Part shown: piece by piece, positions 1-8,221 of the stretch
How positions within the stretch are numbered: position 1 is the stretch's first letter
Layout of the letters: every line of letters starts with the position of its first letter
Assembly: GCA_001800745.1 (NCBI GenBank)
Contig: MGVZ01000047.1
Coordinates: 1 to 42,980, forward strand
Direction of reading: 5' to 3'
Length of the DNA: 42,980 bases
Source of the DNA: Euryarchaeota archaeon RBG_16_67_27
GTDB taxonomy: Archaea; Thermoplasmatota; Thermoplasmata; RBG-16-68-12
The notes under the pieces: model-generated
The model's database searches: none
What the model was told of the DNA's origin: nothing
What the model saw: the letters and a program-made list of their open reading frames with translations, nothing else
Position numbers and translations under genes: made by a program

Positions 1-679
1 CCTCCGCGCCGCCGGTCTTGAACACGTCGACCGGCTTGCCGCAGTGCGGGCACACCATGCCGCTCATGTTCTCGACGATCCCCAGGATCGGCAGGTGCAC
101 GGCCTTCGCGAACCCGATCGACTTGCGGACGTCAAGGAGCGCGACCTCCTGGGGCGTCGCGACGACGACCGCGCCGTCCGCGTCCGGGATCTCCTGCGCG
201 ACGCTGAGCGGCTCATCGCTCGTCCCCGGCGGCAGGTCAAGGACGAGGTAGTCCAGGTCCCCCCATTCGACGTCGGAGAGCATCTGCTTGAGCGCCTTGA
301 TCTTCAGGGGGCCGCGCCAGACGACCGGCGAGTCGCGGTCGATGAGTTGCCCCATCGAGATGATCTTCACGCCCGCGGGCCCGATCGTCGGCTCCATGCC
401 CGTTTCCGTTGCGTTGACCTGCGCGTCCTCGACCCCCATGAGGAGCGGGATGTCCGGACCCGTCACGTCGGCATCGACGAGCCCGACCGGGCCGTCGGAG
501 GCGAGGGCGACGGCGAGGTTCGCGGCGACGGTGCTCTTCCCGACCCCGCCCTTGCCGGACATCACGACGATCTTGTGCTTGATCCGCGACATGCGCTGGG
601 CCATCTTCATCCGCTCGCGCATCGCGGCCATGATGTGCGGGGGGATCTGCGCGGTATCGATCTCGTCGGCCACGAACAT
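1..679 (-). CDS. mrp: Mrp/NBP35 (ApbC) family Fe-S cluster carrier ATPase, C-terminus cut off by window edge
   Basis: This gene runs off the left edge, so the ORF track does not list it. The reverse strand reads 226 codons from an ATG at 679. The deviant Walker A motif GKGGVGKST lies near residue 42, followed by [10 protein letters not shown] and [10 protein letters not shown], which are the P-loop, switch and Walker B signatures of the Mrp/NBP35 branch of the MinD/ParA ATPases. The visible end contains CPHC, the CxxC pair that binds a bridging [4Fe-4S] cluster in this family. Family members assemble or transfer Fe-S clusters to apo-proteins in the cytoplasm. That suits a region rich in Fe-S respiratory proteins, but client identity is not visible. 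A TATA-like box lies about 37 bp upstream of the ATG. The missing part is the C-terminal tail. Confidence 0.92.
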   Translation of the reverse strand, partial: MFVADEIDTAQIPPHIMAAMRERMKMAQRMSRIKHKIVVMSGKGGVGKSTVAANLAVALASDGPVGLVDADVTGPDIPLLMGVEDAQVNATETGMEPTIGPAGVKIISMGQLIDRDSPVVWRGPLKIKALKQMLSDVEWGDLDYLVLDLPPGTSDEPLSVAQEIPDADGAVVVATPQEVALLDVRKSIGFAKAVHLPILGIVENMSGMVCPHCGKPVDVFKTGGAE

Positions 680-712
680 CACCCAGGGCGGGCGACGTCA
701 GCGCCGGGTCCG

Positions 713-720
713 TATTAAAG
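713..720 (-). promoter_or_regulatory. TATA-like box for mrp
   Basis: The minus strand reads CTTTAATA about 37 bp before the mrp ATG, in otherwise GC-rich DNA. The spacing fits an archaeal promoter with a very short leader. Confidence 0.5.
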
Positions 721-884
721 GTGCGGGATTCTCGCGCGCCCCGCCTCCGGAGGGACCACGGCGACGGCCCGGGAACGCGGCTCCGGGGGCGGCGCGACTC
801 TCTGGCCGTCCGGAGGCGGTTCGACGCGCGACGTGAAGGGGAACGACGTCCTTCCATGACGGCTCCGGACGGTATCTAGCGAAG

Positions 885-891
885 GTTTAAG
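885..891 (+). promoter_or_regulatory. TATA-like box for the malic enzyme gene
   Basis: GTTTAAG lies about 46 bp upstream of the malic enzyme ATG. This predicts a leader of roughly 20 nt that would contain the GGTGGT just before the start codon. The 680-933 interval between the divergent mrp and malic enzyme genes holds these two boxes and nothing else I recognise. Confidence 0.4.
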
Positions 892-933
892 CCGCGTCGG
901 AGGCTCTCGCGCCCCCGTCATTCTGGTGGTCCG

Positions 934-2322
934 ATGCCGAGCAAGAGAGGCGGCACGAAACCGATCAAGGTGCCCACCCCACAGGAGGTCGAGGAGAATC
1001 TGAAGCGGGCGAACCTCCCGAAGGAGACGTCCGCGAAGTACCATCCGTTCTACCAAGGCAAGATCGAAGTCGTTTCCCGCGTGCCCGTGCGAAGCCTCGA
1101 CGACTTCGCAATCTGGTACACGCCGGGCGTCGCGCAGCCGTGCCTCGAGATCAAGGCGGACCCGACCAAGGTGTGGAACCTCACGAACAAGTGGAACCAG
1201 GTCGCCGTCGTGACGGACGGGACGCGGGTCCTCGGGCTCGGAGACATTGGCCCCGAGGCCGGGCTGCCCGTGATGGAGGGCAAGGCGCTCCTGTTCAAGT
1301 ACCTCGGCGGCATCGACGCGTTCCCGATCCCGCTCAACACGAAGGACCCGGAGAAGATCATCGAGACCGTGAAGCTGATCACGCCGTCGTTCGGCGGGAT
1401 CAACCTCGAGGACATCAGCCAGCCGAAGTGCTTCTACATCCTCGAGCGCCTCCGGAAGGAGTGTGAGATCGCGGTCTGGCACGATGACCAGCAGGGGACG
1501 GCGACGATCAACGTGGCGGGCGTGATCAACGCGCTGAAAGTCGTCGGCAAGAAGATCGGCGACGTGGCGATCACCCTCGTCGGCGCAGGCGCGTCCGGCA
1601 TCCGCACCGCGAAGATCCTCCTCGCCGCGGGCGCGAAGCCGGGGCACCTCATCCTCGTCGACTCGAAAGGGATCATCTGCCCGCACCGGAAGGACCTCGA
1701 GGCGGTCCAGAAGGACTTTCCGGAGAAGTGGGAGCTCGCGAAGGTCTCGAACGAACGGGACCGCGAGGGCGGCATCGCCGACGGGATGAGGGACGCCGAC
1801 GTCGTGATCTCCGCGTCGAAGCCCGGGCCCGGCGTGATCAAGAAGGAGTGGGTCGCGGGGATGGCGGACGACGCCATCCTGTTCGTCATCGCGAACCCCG
1901 TGCCGGAGATCTGGCCGTGGGAGGCGCTCGAGGCCGGCGCCCGAGTCGTCGCTACGGGTCGGTCGGACTTCCCGAACCAGGTGAACAACTCCCTGGGATT
2001 CCCGGGGATCTTCCGCGGGACGCTCGACGTCCGCGCGAAGACGATCACGGACGAGATGTGCATCGCCGCGGCGCAGGAGCTCGCGAAGGTCGCGGAGGAG
2101 GAGGGACTGAGCGAGGATCACATCGTGCCGACGATGGAGAACACCCAGGTGTTCATCCGCGAGGCCGTCGCGGTCGCCATGAAAGCGATGGAGCAGGGGA
2201 TCGCGCGCCTGACGCGCACGCGGCAGGACCTGCACGACACCGCGAGCGCGCTGATCCGCCGTTCGCACGAACAGACGAAGTTCCTCATGCACGAAGGGTT
2301 CATCCGACCTCCGCCCCCGTGA
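934..2322 (+). CDS. NAD(P)-dependent malic enzyme (oxaloacetate-decarboxylating)
   Basis: The 462-residue product has the full malic enzyme layout. YTPGVA (Tyr62) and the catalytic lysine in LPVMEGKALL (Lys117) are present. FGGINLEDI (Glu159/Asp160) and VWHDDQQGTA (Asp184/185) supply the divalent-metal ligands, and the Rossmann motif GAGASG (217-222) opens the cofactor domain. The reaction is malate to pyruvate plus CO2 with reduction of NAD(P)+, a cytoplasmic link between C4 acids and pyruvate. The length is close to that of short prokaryotic malic enzymes without a phosphotransacetylase tail. The ATG at 934 is the first good start after a TATA-like box. Coenzyme choice cannot be read with confidence. 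It appears monocistronic. Confidence 0.95.
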   Translation: MPSKRGGTKPIKVPTPQEVEENLKRANLPKETSAKYHPFYQGKIEVVSRVPVRSLDDFAIWYTPGVAQPCLEIKADPTKVWNLTNKWNQVAVVTDGTRVLGLGDIGPEAGLPVMEGKALLFKYLGGIDAFPIPLNTKDPEKIIETVKLITPSFGGINLEDISQPKCFYILERLRKECEIAVWHDDQQGTATINVAGVINALKVVGKKIGDVAITLVGAGASGIRTAKILLAAGAKPGHLILVDSKGIICPHRKDLEAVQKDFPEKWELAKVSNERDREGGIADGMRDADVVISASKPGPGVIKKEWVAGMADDAILFVIANPVPEIWPWEALEAGARVVATGRSDFPNQVNNSLGFPGIFRGTLDVRAKTITDEMCIAAAQELAKVAEEEGLSEDHIVPTMENTQVFIREAVAVAMKAMEQGIARLTRTRQDLHDTASALIRRSHEQTKFLMHEGFIRPPPP

Positions 2323-2440
2323 GCATCCGCCCCCGTTCGGACCGGAGCCGGCAGGGCTTCCCGCCCCGATGAATCGAAGACGGGTCAGTCATCAGACCCG
2401 CGGATGTCCTGTCGCGCTCGACGCGCCGCTTCCGGGGGAT

Positions 2441-2713
2441 CTAGATGAGTCGCGCTTCGTCGCGCCGCGGTTCCGCCAGGTGTGTCTCCGCATCGACGGG
2501 GCCCTCCGCGCGGAGCCGTGCGACCTCGCGGTCCAGGTCGAACTCGAGGTCCTCGAGCTTCACGAGGCCCATGTCGAGCGTGGGGGGCAGGGTGAACTCC
2601 TTGCGGGGTGTCCCGGGTTCCGGTCGTGCCTGCGCGCGATAGCCTGCCACGCGACCGCCTAGCGGGGAGGTCCCGAAAAGGCCTCGGGTCTGGTAGTCAC
2701 TGCTGATACGCAC
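2441..2713 (-). CDS. Small hypothetical protein (about 90 aa)
   Basis: I recognise no family. The C-terminal half (LVKLEDLEFDLDREVARL onward) is charged and probably helical. Its codons end almost always in G or C on this strand, as in the neighbouring real genes, which argues that it is translated. The first 40 codons have weaker bias, so the true start may lie inside the listed ORF. The palindromic TATA-like GGATTTATCC at 2757-2764 could serve both this gene (leader about 20 nt) and the divergent gene at 2789. The 118 bp between it and the malic enzyme stop hold nothing recognisable. Confidence 0.45.
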   Translation of the reverse strand: MRISSDYQTRGLFGTSPLGGRVAGYRAQARPEPGTPRKEFTLPPTLDMGLVKLEDLEFDLDREVARLRAEGPVDAETHLAEPRRDEARLI

Positions 2714-2756
2714 CCGCGGGGGCCGACGGGCGTGCCAGGGCGGGGTTCCGCCGACG

Positions 2757-2764
2757 GATTTATC
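2757..2764. promoter_or_regulatory. Near-palindromic TATA box, possibly bidirectional
   Basis: GGATTTATCC reads GGATAAATCC on the other strand. Its centre is 28 bp upstream of the plus-strand ATG at 2789, as expected for a leaderless gene, and 48 bp upstream of the minus-strand ATG at 2713. Confidence 0.5.
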
Positions 2765-2788
2765 CTCTCGGGCCGCATAGGTCGGGAC

Positions 2789-3001
2789 ATGGCCTCAGTG
2801 GAGGAGGTCAAGCGGCGGCACGAGCTCCGGCTCCTGGGCACGACGGGTGTCGTAGGGGTCGGGATCGGGACGAAGGACGGGAGGGAGTGCATCCGGGTCT
2901 ACGTGGCGGAGGACAACCCGCGGGTCCGGGCGGCGCTCCCGACCACGATCGAGGACGTGGCCGTGGAGGTCGTCGTCTCCGGGCGCTTCCACGCCCGATG
3001 A
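2789..3001 (+). CDS. Stand-alone small domain related to the N-terminus of the downstream trypsin-fold protein
   Basis: This 70-residue protein contains GVVGVGIGTKDG, RVYVAEDNP and an alternating hydrophobic EDVAVEVVVSG strand. The same order (NVVGVGIGKK, VAVKFYV, GVPTDVE) occurs at residues 31-85 of the next gene, so this is a free copy of that domain. Domains of this kind precede Nal1-like trypsin-fold enzymes in bacteria and archaea, and their role is unclear to me. The ATG at 2789 is preferred over the ORF-track start at 2732 because a TATA box sits 28 bp upstream. Its TGA overlaps the ATG of the next gene, so the two are co-transcribed. Confidence 0.75.
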   Translation: MASVEEVKRRHELRLLGTTGVVGVGIGTKDGRECIRVYVAEDNPRVRAALPTTIEDVAVEVVVSGRFHAR

Positions 3002-3939
3002 GGGATGCGATGCGCGTCGAAGAAGCGAAGCAGGTCTGCGAGTGCCTCTACCTCGGGGTCGCGGTCCAGGGGCTGACGCCCGCGAGGAACCCGAACGTCG
3101 TCGGCGTCGGGATCGGGAAGAAGCTCGCGCGGGGCGCGGAGACGGAGGACGTCGCCGTGAAGTTCTACGTGCGGCAGAAGCTCCATCCCCTCCTCGTGAG
3201 GGACGGAGAACGGATCCCTTCCGAGGTCGAGGGCGTCCCGACGGACGTCGAGGAGGCCGGGGAGTTCTCGATCTGGCGCCCGATCCCCCCGATCTACCAT
3301 CGGAAGGTCCGTCCCGCGATGGGCGGCCTCTCGATCGGCCACTACGAGATCAGCGCGGGGACGTTCGGCTGCGTCGTGCGGGACCGGGGGGACGTGTACA
3401 TCCTGAGCAACAACCACGTCCTTGCGAACGAGAACCGCGGCGTCGAGGGCGACCCGATCCTCCAGCCGGGCCGGTTCGACGGCGGGAAGACGGACCGGGA
3501 CGTGCTCGCTCGGCTCGACACCTACGTCGCGCTCGACCCGGAGGGTGCGAACCTCGTGGACTGCGCGATCGCCCAGCCGTTCAACGCTGAGGACGTGACC
3601 ACGGACATCCTGAACGTCGGCGGCCTGCGGGGCTCCCGCGATCCGACGATCGACGAGAAGGTCATGAAGAGCGGTCGGACGACGCGGCTCACGAACGGGA
3701 CGGTGGTCGACGTGAGCGCGACCCTCCGCGTCGGGTACGCGATGGGATCGATGATCTTCCAGGACCAGTTCCTCGTGCGGGGGGAGCGCGGATCGTTCAG
3801 CGCGGGCGGGGACTCCGGGGCCGTGATCGTCGCCCACGACGGGCATGCGGTCGGCCTCCTCTCCGCCGGTTCCCCCTTCTTCACCGTCGCGAACAAGATG
3901 ACGACCGTCGAGAAGGCGCTCGACGTGAAGGTCGCCTAG
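2998..3939 (+). CDS. Trypsin-fold serine protease-like protein (Nal1-type) with N-terminal accessory domain
   Basis: The product is 313 residues from the ATG that overlaps the previous stop; an internal ATG at 3010 is an alternative. Residues 31-85 are the accessory domain shared with the upstream gene. A chymotrypsin-like barrel follows with an intact apparent triad: His140 in SNNHVLA, Asp188 in LVDCAIA and Ser273 in GGDSGAVI. No signal peptide or membrane segment is visible, so it probably acts in the cytoplasm. Proteolytic activity is inferred from the triad, and the substrate is unknown. Its TAG stop overlaps that of the convergent dinB gene within a single CTAG. Confidence 0.8.
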   Translation: MRDAMRVEEAKQVCECLYLGVAVQGLTPARNPNVVGVGIGKKLARGAETEDVAVKFYVRQKLHPLLVRDGERIPSEVEGVPTDVEEAGEFSIWRPIPPIYHRKVRPAMGGLSIGHYEISAGTFGCVVRDRGDVYILSNNHVLANENRGVEGDPILQPGRFDGGKTDRDVLARLDTYVALDPEGANLVDCAIAQPFNAEDVTTDILNVGGLRGSRDPTIDEKVMKSGRTTRLTNGTVVDVSATLRVGYAMGSMIFQDQFLVRGERGSFSAGGDSGAVIVAHDGHAVGLLSAGSPFFTVANKMTTVEKALDVKVA

Positions 3940-5045
3940 CCCGTGCGGATGGGCTCCCACCGGGCGAGGGTGGACTGGGGGCCGACGCGGTCCGCGAGGT
4001 TCGACAGTCGGAGCCCGACGAGGCGGATCTTCCGGCGGGACGCGAGGAACTCCTTCATGATCATCTGGCTGAGGATGAGGATCGGCTCGAGGTCCGCGGT
4101 ATGGACGCGGAGACTGCGCGAACGGGTGTGCGTCTCGAAGTCCGAGAAGCGCACCTTCACCGTGACCGTTCGGTACGCGAGCTTCTCGTCGACGAGCTGG
4201 GCGTGAAGCGCGGCACCCATCGCCTCGACCTGGGGCCAGATGTGCTCATACGCGTCAAGGTCCTGCTCGAACGTCGTCTCCGTACCGATCGACTCCGGCG
4301 GCCCCACGGGCTCGACGACGTCGTCCGAGTCCCTCCCGAACGCGACGTCGTGCAGGTACTCCCCGAACGCCCCGAAGCTCTCCACGAGGTCCTGCCGGGG
4401 GAACGCCTGGACGTGCGCGACGAGCTCGATCCCGACCTCGCCCAGCCTCTCCGCGGTCTTCGGTCCGACGCCGGAGATCTTCCGCACGGGGATCGGGGCG
4501 AGGAACTCGACGACGTGGTCCGGCGGCACGACGGTGAGACCGTCCGGTTTCTCGAGGTCGGAGGCGATCTTCGCGACCGCCTTGCTCGGGGCGACGCCGA
4601 TCGAACACGTGAGGCGGTGCTCCGCCCGGACGGCCGCCTTGACCGCTCTCGCGAGGTCCTTCGCGACCCCGAAGTTCCCCGAGGTGCGCACGGACACATC
4701 GAGGTACGCCTCCTCGATCCCGGACGGCTGGAGGCGGTCCGCGAACCGGCGGAGGGTCGCCATGATCCCCGCGGACGCCTTCCCGTACCGCTCGAAGTCC
4801 GGCGGCACGAACACGGCCGCGGGGCACAGGCGGAGGGCCTCCGCGCAGGGCATCGCGGAGCGCACGCCGTACCGCCGGGCCTCGTAGCTCGCGGTCAGGA
4901 CGACGCCGCGAGAGAACTCCCGCGGATCCGGTCCCACGACGACGGGCTTCGATTCGAGCTCCGGCCGGTCCCGGATCTCGACCGCCGCGTAGAACGCGTC
5001 CATGTCTGCGTGCATGATTACACGGGGCCGCACCGGTGTCGCCAT
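3936..5045 (-). CDS. dinB: DNA polymerase IV (Y-family translesion polymerase, DinB)
   Basis: The 369-residue protein matches DinB/Dpo4 along its length. The palm begins with HADMDAFYAAVE (metal ligands Asp14 and Asp16 by alignment to Dpo4 Asp7/Asp9; Tyr19 at the steric-gate position), followed by YEARRYGVRSAMP. The helix-hairpin-helix ISGVGPKTAERLGEVGI is in the thumb, and a little-finger domain ends the protein. The second acidic motif reads GIEEAYLD, so the usual Asp of DEAYLD is Glu111. I see no clear PCNA-binding motif at the C-terminus. It would copy past lesions with low fidelity. A TATA-like box 30 bp upstream supports the start and separates it from the complex I operon that precedes it on the same strand. 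Confidence 0.95.
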   Translation of the reverse strand: MATPVRPRVIMHADMDAFYAAVEIRDRPELESKPVVVGPDPREFSRGVVLTASYEARRYGVRSAMPCAEALRLCPAAVFVPPDFERYGKASAGIMATLRRFADRLQPSGIEEAYLDVSVRTSGNFGVAKDLARAVKAAVRAEHRLTCSIGVAPSKAVAKIASDLEKPDGLTVVPPDHVVEFLAPIPVRKISGVGPKTAERLGEVGIELVAHVQAFPRQDLVESFGAFGEYLHDVAFGRDSDDVVEPVGPPESIGTETTFEQDLDAYEHIWPQVEAMGAALHAQLVDEKLAYRTVTVKVRFSDFETHTRSRSLRVHTADLEPILILSQMIMKEFLASRRKIRLVGLRLSNLADRVGPQSTLARWEPIRTG

Positions 5046-5071
5046 CGCACGCGTTCCAGGTCCTCGGGAGG

Positions 5072-5079
5072 GTAAATAG
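5072..5079 (-). promoter_or_regulatory. TATA box for dinB
   Basis: The minus strand reads CTATTTAC centred 30 bp before the dinB ATG, consistent with a leaderless transcript independent of nuo. Confidence 0.55.
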
Positions 5080-5106
5080 CTTCGGGGAGGGCGCGCGGAC
5101 GCGGGG

Positions 5107-6690
5107 CTAGAAGCCGAAAAACACGGTCGCGGCCTGCGTGAGGTAGGCCACGAGGAAGAACATGACGAACGACGCGAGCAGGACGACGGCCACGGCGACG
5201 AGCACGGCCGCGCCGATCGAGCGCGGGGCGTCGATGCGCGACGCGCCCGCCTCCGGTTCCAGGATGTACATGTACCAGATCACCCGCGCGTAGTAGTACA
5301 GGGACAGGGCGCTGTTGAGCACGCCGGAGACCGCGAGGGCGAGGTACCAGCCGTTGAACGGCATCGCGCTCACCGCGCTCGAGAACAGGATGAACTTCGA
5401 GAAAAACCCGCCGAGGGGAGGGATCCCTGCGAGGCTGAGGAGGAGGATCGTCATCGAGAACGCGAAGAAAGGCATGCGCTTGCTCAGCCCCCGGTACGCC
5501 TCCACGTCGTCCGGGATCCCGCGGGTCTCCACGCCTGCGACGACGAGGAACGCCCCTCCCTTCATCGCGGCGTGCATGAGGACGTGAAGGAGCGCGCCGA
5601 CGATCGCGGCGACCGCGACGTCCCTCGCGAGCGGATTCGAAGCGTCCTGGAGCGCGACTGCGCCGACGGGGAGAGCGATGAGGATGTACCCCGCCTGGGC
5701 GATGCTCGAGTACGCCAGCATTCGCTTCACGCTCCGCTGGGGAATCGCGAGGATGTTTCCGACGGTCTGCGTCGCGATCGCCAGCACCGCGATCGCCAGG
5801 ACCCAGTCGACCTGGATCCCGATGAGCCCGACGAGGAAGACCTTGAAGAGGGCGACGATTCCGACCTTCTTCGAGCCCGCGGCGAGGAACGCGCTCACCG
5901 TCGTCGGCGAGCCGTGGTACACGTCGGGCGCCCACATGTGGAACGGCACGGTCGCGACCTTGAACCCGAACCCAGCGATGAGGAAGACGAGGGCGATGAC
6001 GAGCGGAGCCTCGAACTCCTGATAGCTTCCGTACGTGAGGCTCGCGCGGAGCCAGTCGAGGTCCGTCGCGCGCGCGGACCCCTGGGAGTCGACGACGCCG
6101 TACAGGATCGAGATCCCGAAGAGGATGATCGCGGAGCTCACGGCACCGATGATGAAGAATTTCACCGCGGCCTCCGTGGCGTTCGCGTCCTTCTTTCGGA
6201 ACGCGACGAGCGCGAACGTGCTCAGGCTCGAGGTCTCGAACGCGAGGAACAGGACGATCAGGTCCGTCGCCGCCGCGGTGAACATCATGCCTACGACCGC
6301 GAGGAGCATGAGGGCGTAGTACTCCGCCTGGTGCGGTTCCTCCCGCTTCAGGAAGCCGCGGGAAGCGAGGATCGCCAGGATCGCCACGAACAGGAAGATC
6401 ACGTGGAAGAACAGGGAGAACGCGTCGACCCGCATCCGGAGGTTCGTCGGCTCCGCGGTGAAGTCGCCCTGCGCCGGGTCCGCGACGAGGTTCCACAAGT
6501 CCAGGCCGAGGGCGTGCGTGAGGCCGAGCCCCATGAGGTCGAAGGTCAGCACCAGGCTCACGACGGCGCCCGTGAGGGCGAGCCCCCAGAGCGCGGCGGG
6601 CCGCTTCGACCAGGCGAACCCGAGGAGCGCGGACGCGAGCGCGGTCGCGACGAGCACGGCCTCCGGGAGGAAGACGAGGGTGTTGCCCAC
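5107..6690 (-). CDS. nuoN: Complex I antiporter-like membrane subunit NuoN
   Basis: The 527-residue polytopic protein is the last gene of the nuo operon. Proton-channel motifs typical of the Mrp antiporter-like subunits are visible: a conserved glutamate in LIVLFLAFETSSLSTF, a lysine in GFGFKVATVPFHMWAPDVY, and SVKRMLAYSSIAQAGY. FETSSLS and the terminal gene position favour NuoN over NuoM. It forms the antiporter module next to the core of the membrane arm in standard complex I. The start is a GTG directly after the nuoM stop. No frameshift is seen. Confidence 0.93.
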   Translation of the reverse strand: MGNTLVFLPEAVLVATALASALLGFAWSKRPAALWGLALTGAVVSLVLTFDLMGLGLTHALGLDLWNLVADPAQGDFTAEPTNLRMRVDAFSLFFHVIFLFVAILAILASRGFLKREEPHQAEYYALMLLAVVGMMFTAAATDLIVLFLAFETSSLSTFALVAFRKKDANATEAAVKFFIIGAVSSAIILFGISILYGVVDSQGSARATDLDWLRASLTYGSYQEFEAPLVIALVFLIAGFGFKVATVPFHMWAPDVYHGSPTTVSAFLAAGSKKVGIVALFKVFLVGLIGIQVDWVLAIAVLAIATQTVGNILAIPQRSVKRMLAYSSIAQAGYILIALPVGAVALQDASNPLARDVAVAAIVGALLHVLMHAAMKGGAFLVVAGVETRGIPDDVEAYRGLSKRMPFFAFSMTILLLSLAGIPPLGGFFSKFILFSSAVSAMPFNGWYLALAVSGVLNSALSLYYYARVIWYMYILEPEAGASRIDAPRSIGAAVLVAVAVVLLASFVMFFLVAYLTQAATVFFGF

Positions 6691-8220
6691 TCACATCCCC
6701 CCGAGGACGATCCCGGTCCAGCGGTTCAGGAGCTCGAGGGCGAGGACCGGGAAGATCCCGAAGACCGCGATGGCGGCCACGAGCACGGCGAGGGGGGCGG
6801 CCTCGTAGCGCTTCAGGTCGGGCATCGATTCCCATCGCGGGTTCAGGGGACCGAAGATCGCGCGCTGCATCGCCCAGACGTAGTACGCGGCGGTGAAGAC
6901 GACGCTCAGGATCGGGACGAAGACCCACCATCCGAACGCCGCGTACACGCCGACGAACACGGAGAACTCCGCGACAAAACCCACGAGGCCCGGGAGTCCG
7001 AGGGACGCGAGGAAGGAGATCATGATGAACGTCGCCATCCACGGCGCGCGCTTCGCGATCCCGCCGAGGTCCGAGATGTTCCGCGTCCCGATCTTGTGGC
7101 CGAGCGCGCCGGCGACCATGAAGAGCGCCGCCGAGATCAGACCGTGGGCGAACATCTGGAAGATCGCGCCCGCGAACGCGAGCCCCGCGCCGGGCGCGGA
7201 TCCGGGTCCGGAGAACCCGTGGACCCCGGCGGCGATCCCGAGCGTCACGAAGCCCATGTGGCTCACGCTCGAGAACGCGACGAGCCGCTTGAGGTCATCC
7301 TGGGCGATGCACACGATCGCGCCGTACACAATCGAGATCACGCCGACGGCCGCGAGCGCCCAGAACATCTCCTGGGCCGCGTCGGGGAGCATCTGCACGT
7401 TGAACCGGACGAGGCCGTAGCCTCCGAGCTTGAGGAGGATGCCGGCCAGGAGCACGGAACCGCCCGTGGGCGCCTCCACGTGGGCGTCCGGGAGCCAGGT
7501 GTGCAGGGGCCAGGTCGGGAGCTTCGTGCCGAACGCGACGAGCATCGCGAGGAACATCAGGTTGCCGATCAACCCGATCGGCATGGGCGTCGTCGCGATG
7601 ATCTGGATCATGTCGAACGTGCCCGCGTAGAAGTAGAACGCGAACACACTCACGAGGAGGGGGAGGCTCGCGAGGAACGTGTACATGAAGAACTTCATCG
7701 CCGCGTACCGCTTCCGCGGCCCGCCCCAGACGGAGATGATGAAGTACATGGGGACGAGGCCGACCTCCCAGAAGACGAGGAACTGGAACATGTCGAGGCT
7801 GAGGAAGACCCCGTTCACCGTCGTCTCCATGAAGAGGAACATCGCGAAGAACTCGGGCACCCGGTGGTGCTCGTCCCAGCTGAAGACGAGCGCGAGCGGC
7901 GTGAGGAGCGCGTTCAGGAAGACGAGCAGGACGGAGAGCTCGTCCACGCCGAGGATGTAGCTCACGCCGACCTGCGGGACCCACGGGGCCCGCTCGACGG
8001 CGCGGTACGTCACGGGGCCGACCGTGAGGACGGGGAGCTCGATGAGCTCCGGCCACAGGAACCCGACGAGGACGAGGCTCGCGAGGGCGAGGACCGCGAG
8101 GCTGAAGCCCATCGCGATCCCCTTCGCGACGCGGTCGCTCGTCCCGAGGAGGAACGTGAGGACGGCCCCGAGGAGGGGCAGGAAAACGATCAAGGACAGG
8201 ATCGGGAACTCGATGAGCAC
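6691..8220 (-). CDS. nuoM: Complex I antiporter-like subunit NuoM (copy 1, nuoN-proximal)
   Basis: The 509-residue multi-pass protein has the NuoM signatures: FWEVGLVPMYFIISVWGG (key glutamate of the fifth helix), TKLPTWPLHTWLPDAHVEAPT (lysine and PDAHVEAPT loop), and DLKRLVAFSSVSHMGFV. It starts with GTG three bases before the stop of the upstream second nuoM copy's neighbouring junction, with no usable gap. This copy and the next share the full set of motifs but differ substantially in sequence, so they are separate pumping subunits and not a recent duplication or assembly repeat. Confidence 0.93.
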   Translation of the reverse strand: MLIEFPILSLIVFLPLLGAVLTFLLGTSDRVAKGIAMGFSLAVLALASLVLVGFLWPELIELPVLTVGPVTYRAVERAPWVPQVGVSYILGVDELSVLLVFLNALLTPLALVFSWDEHHRVPEFFAMFLFMETTVNGVFLSLDMFQFLVFWEVGLVPMYFIISVWGGPRKRYAAMKFFMYTFLASLPLLVSVFAFYFYAGTFDMIQIIATTPMPIGLIGNLMFLAMLVAFGTKLPTWPLHTWLPDAHVEAPTGGSVLLAGILLKLGGYGLVRFNVQMLPDAAQEMFWALAAVGVISIVYGAIVCIAQDDLKRLVAFSSVSHMGFVTLGIAAGVHGFSGPGSAPGAGLAFAGAIFQMFAHGLISAALFMVAGALGHKIGTRNISDLGGIAKRAPWMATFIMISFLASLGLPGLVGFVAEFSVFVGVYAAFGWWVFVPILSVVFTAAYYVWAMQRAIFGPLNPRWESMPDLKRYEAAPLAVLVAAIAVFGIFPVLALELLNRWTGIVLGGM

Positions 8221-8221
8221 G

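Noticed and set aside
237-857. Minus-strand 206-aa ORF over the mrp start region
   Set aside because: It overlaps the real mrp frame and consists largely of Arg/Ser/Gly. It also crosses the mrp promoter.
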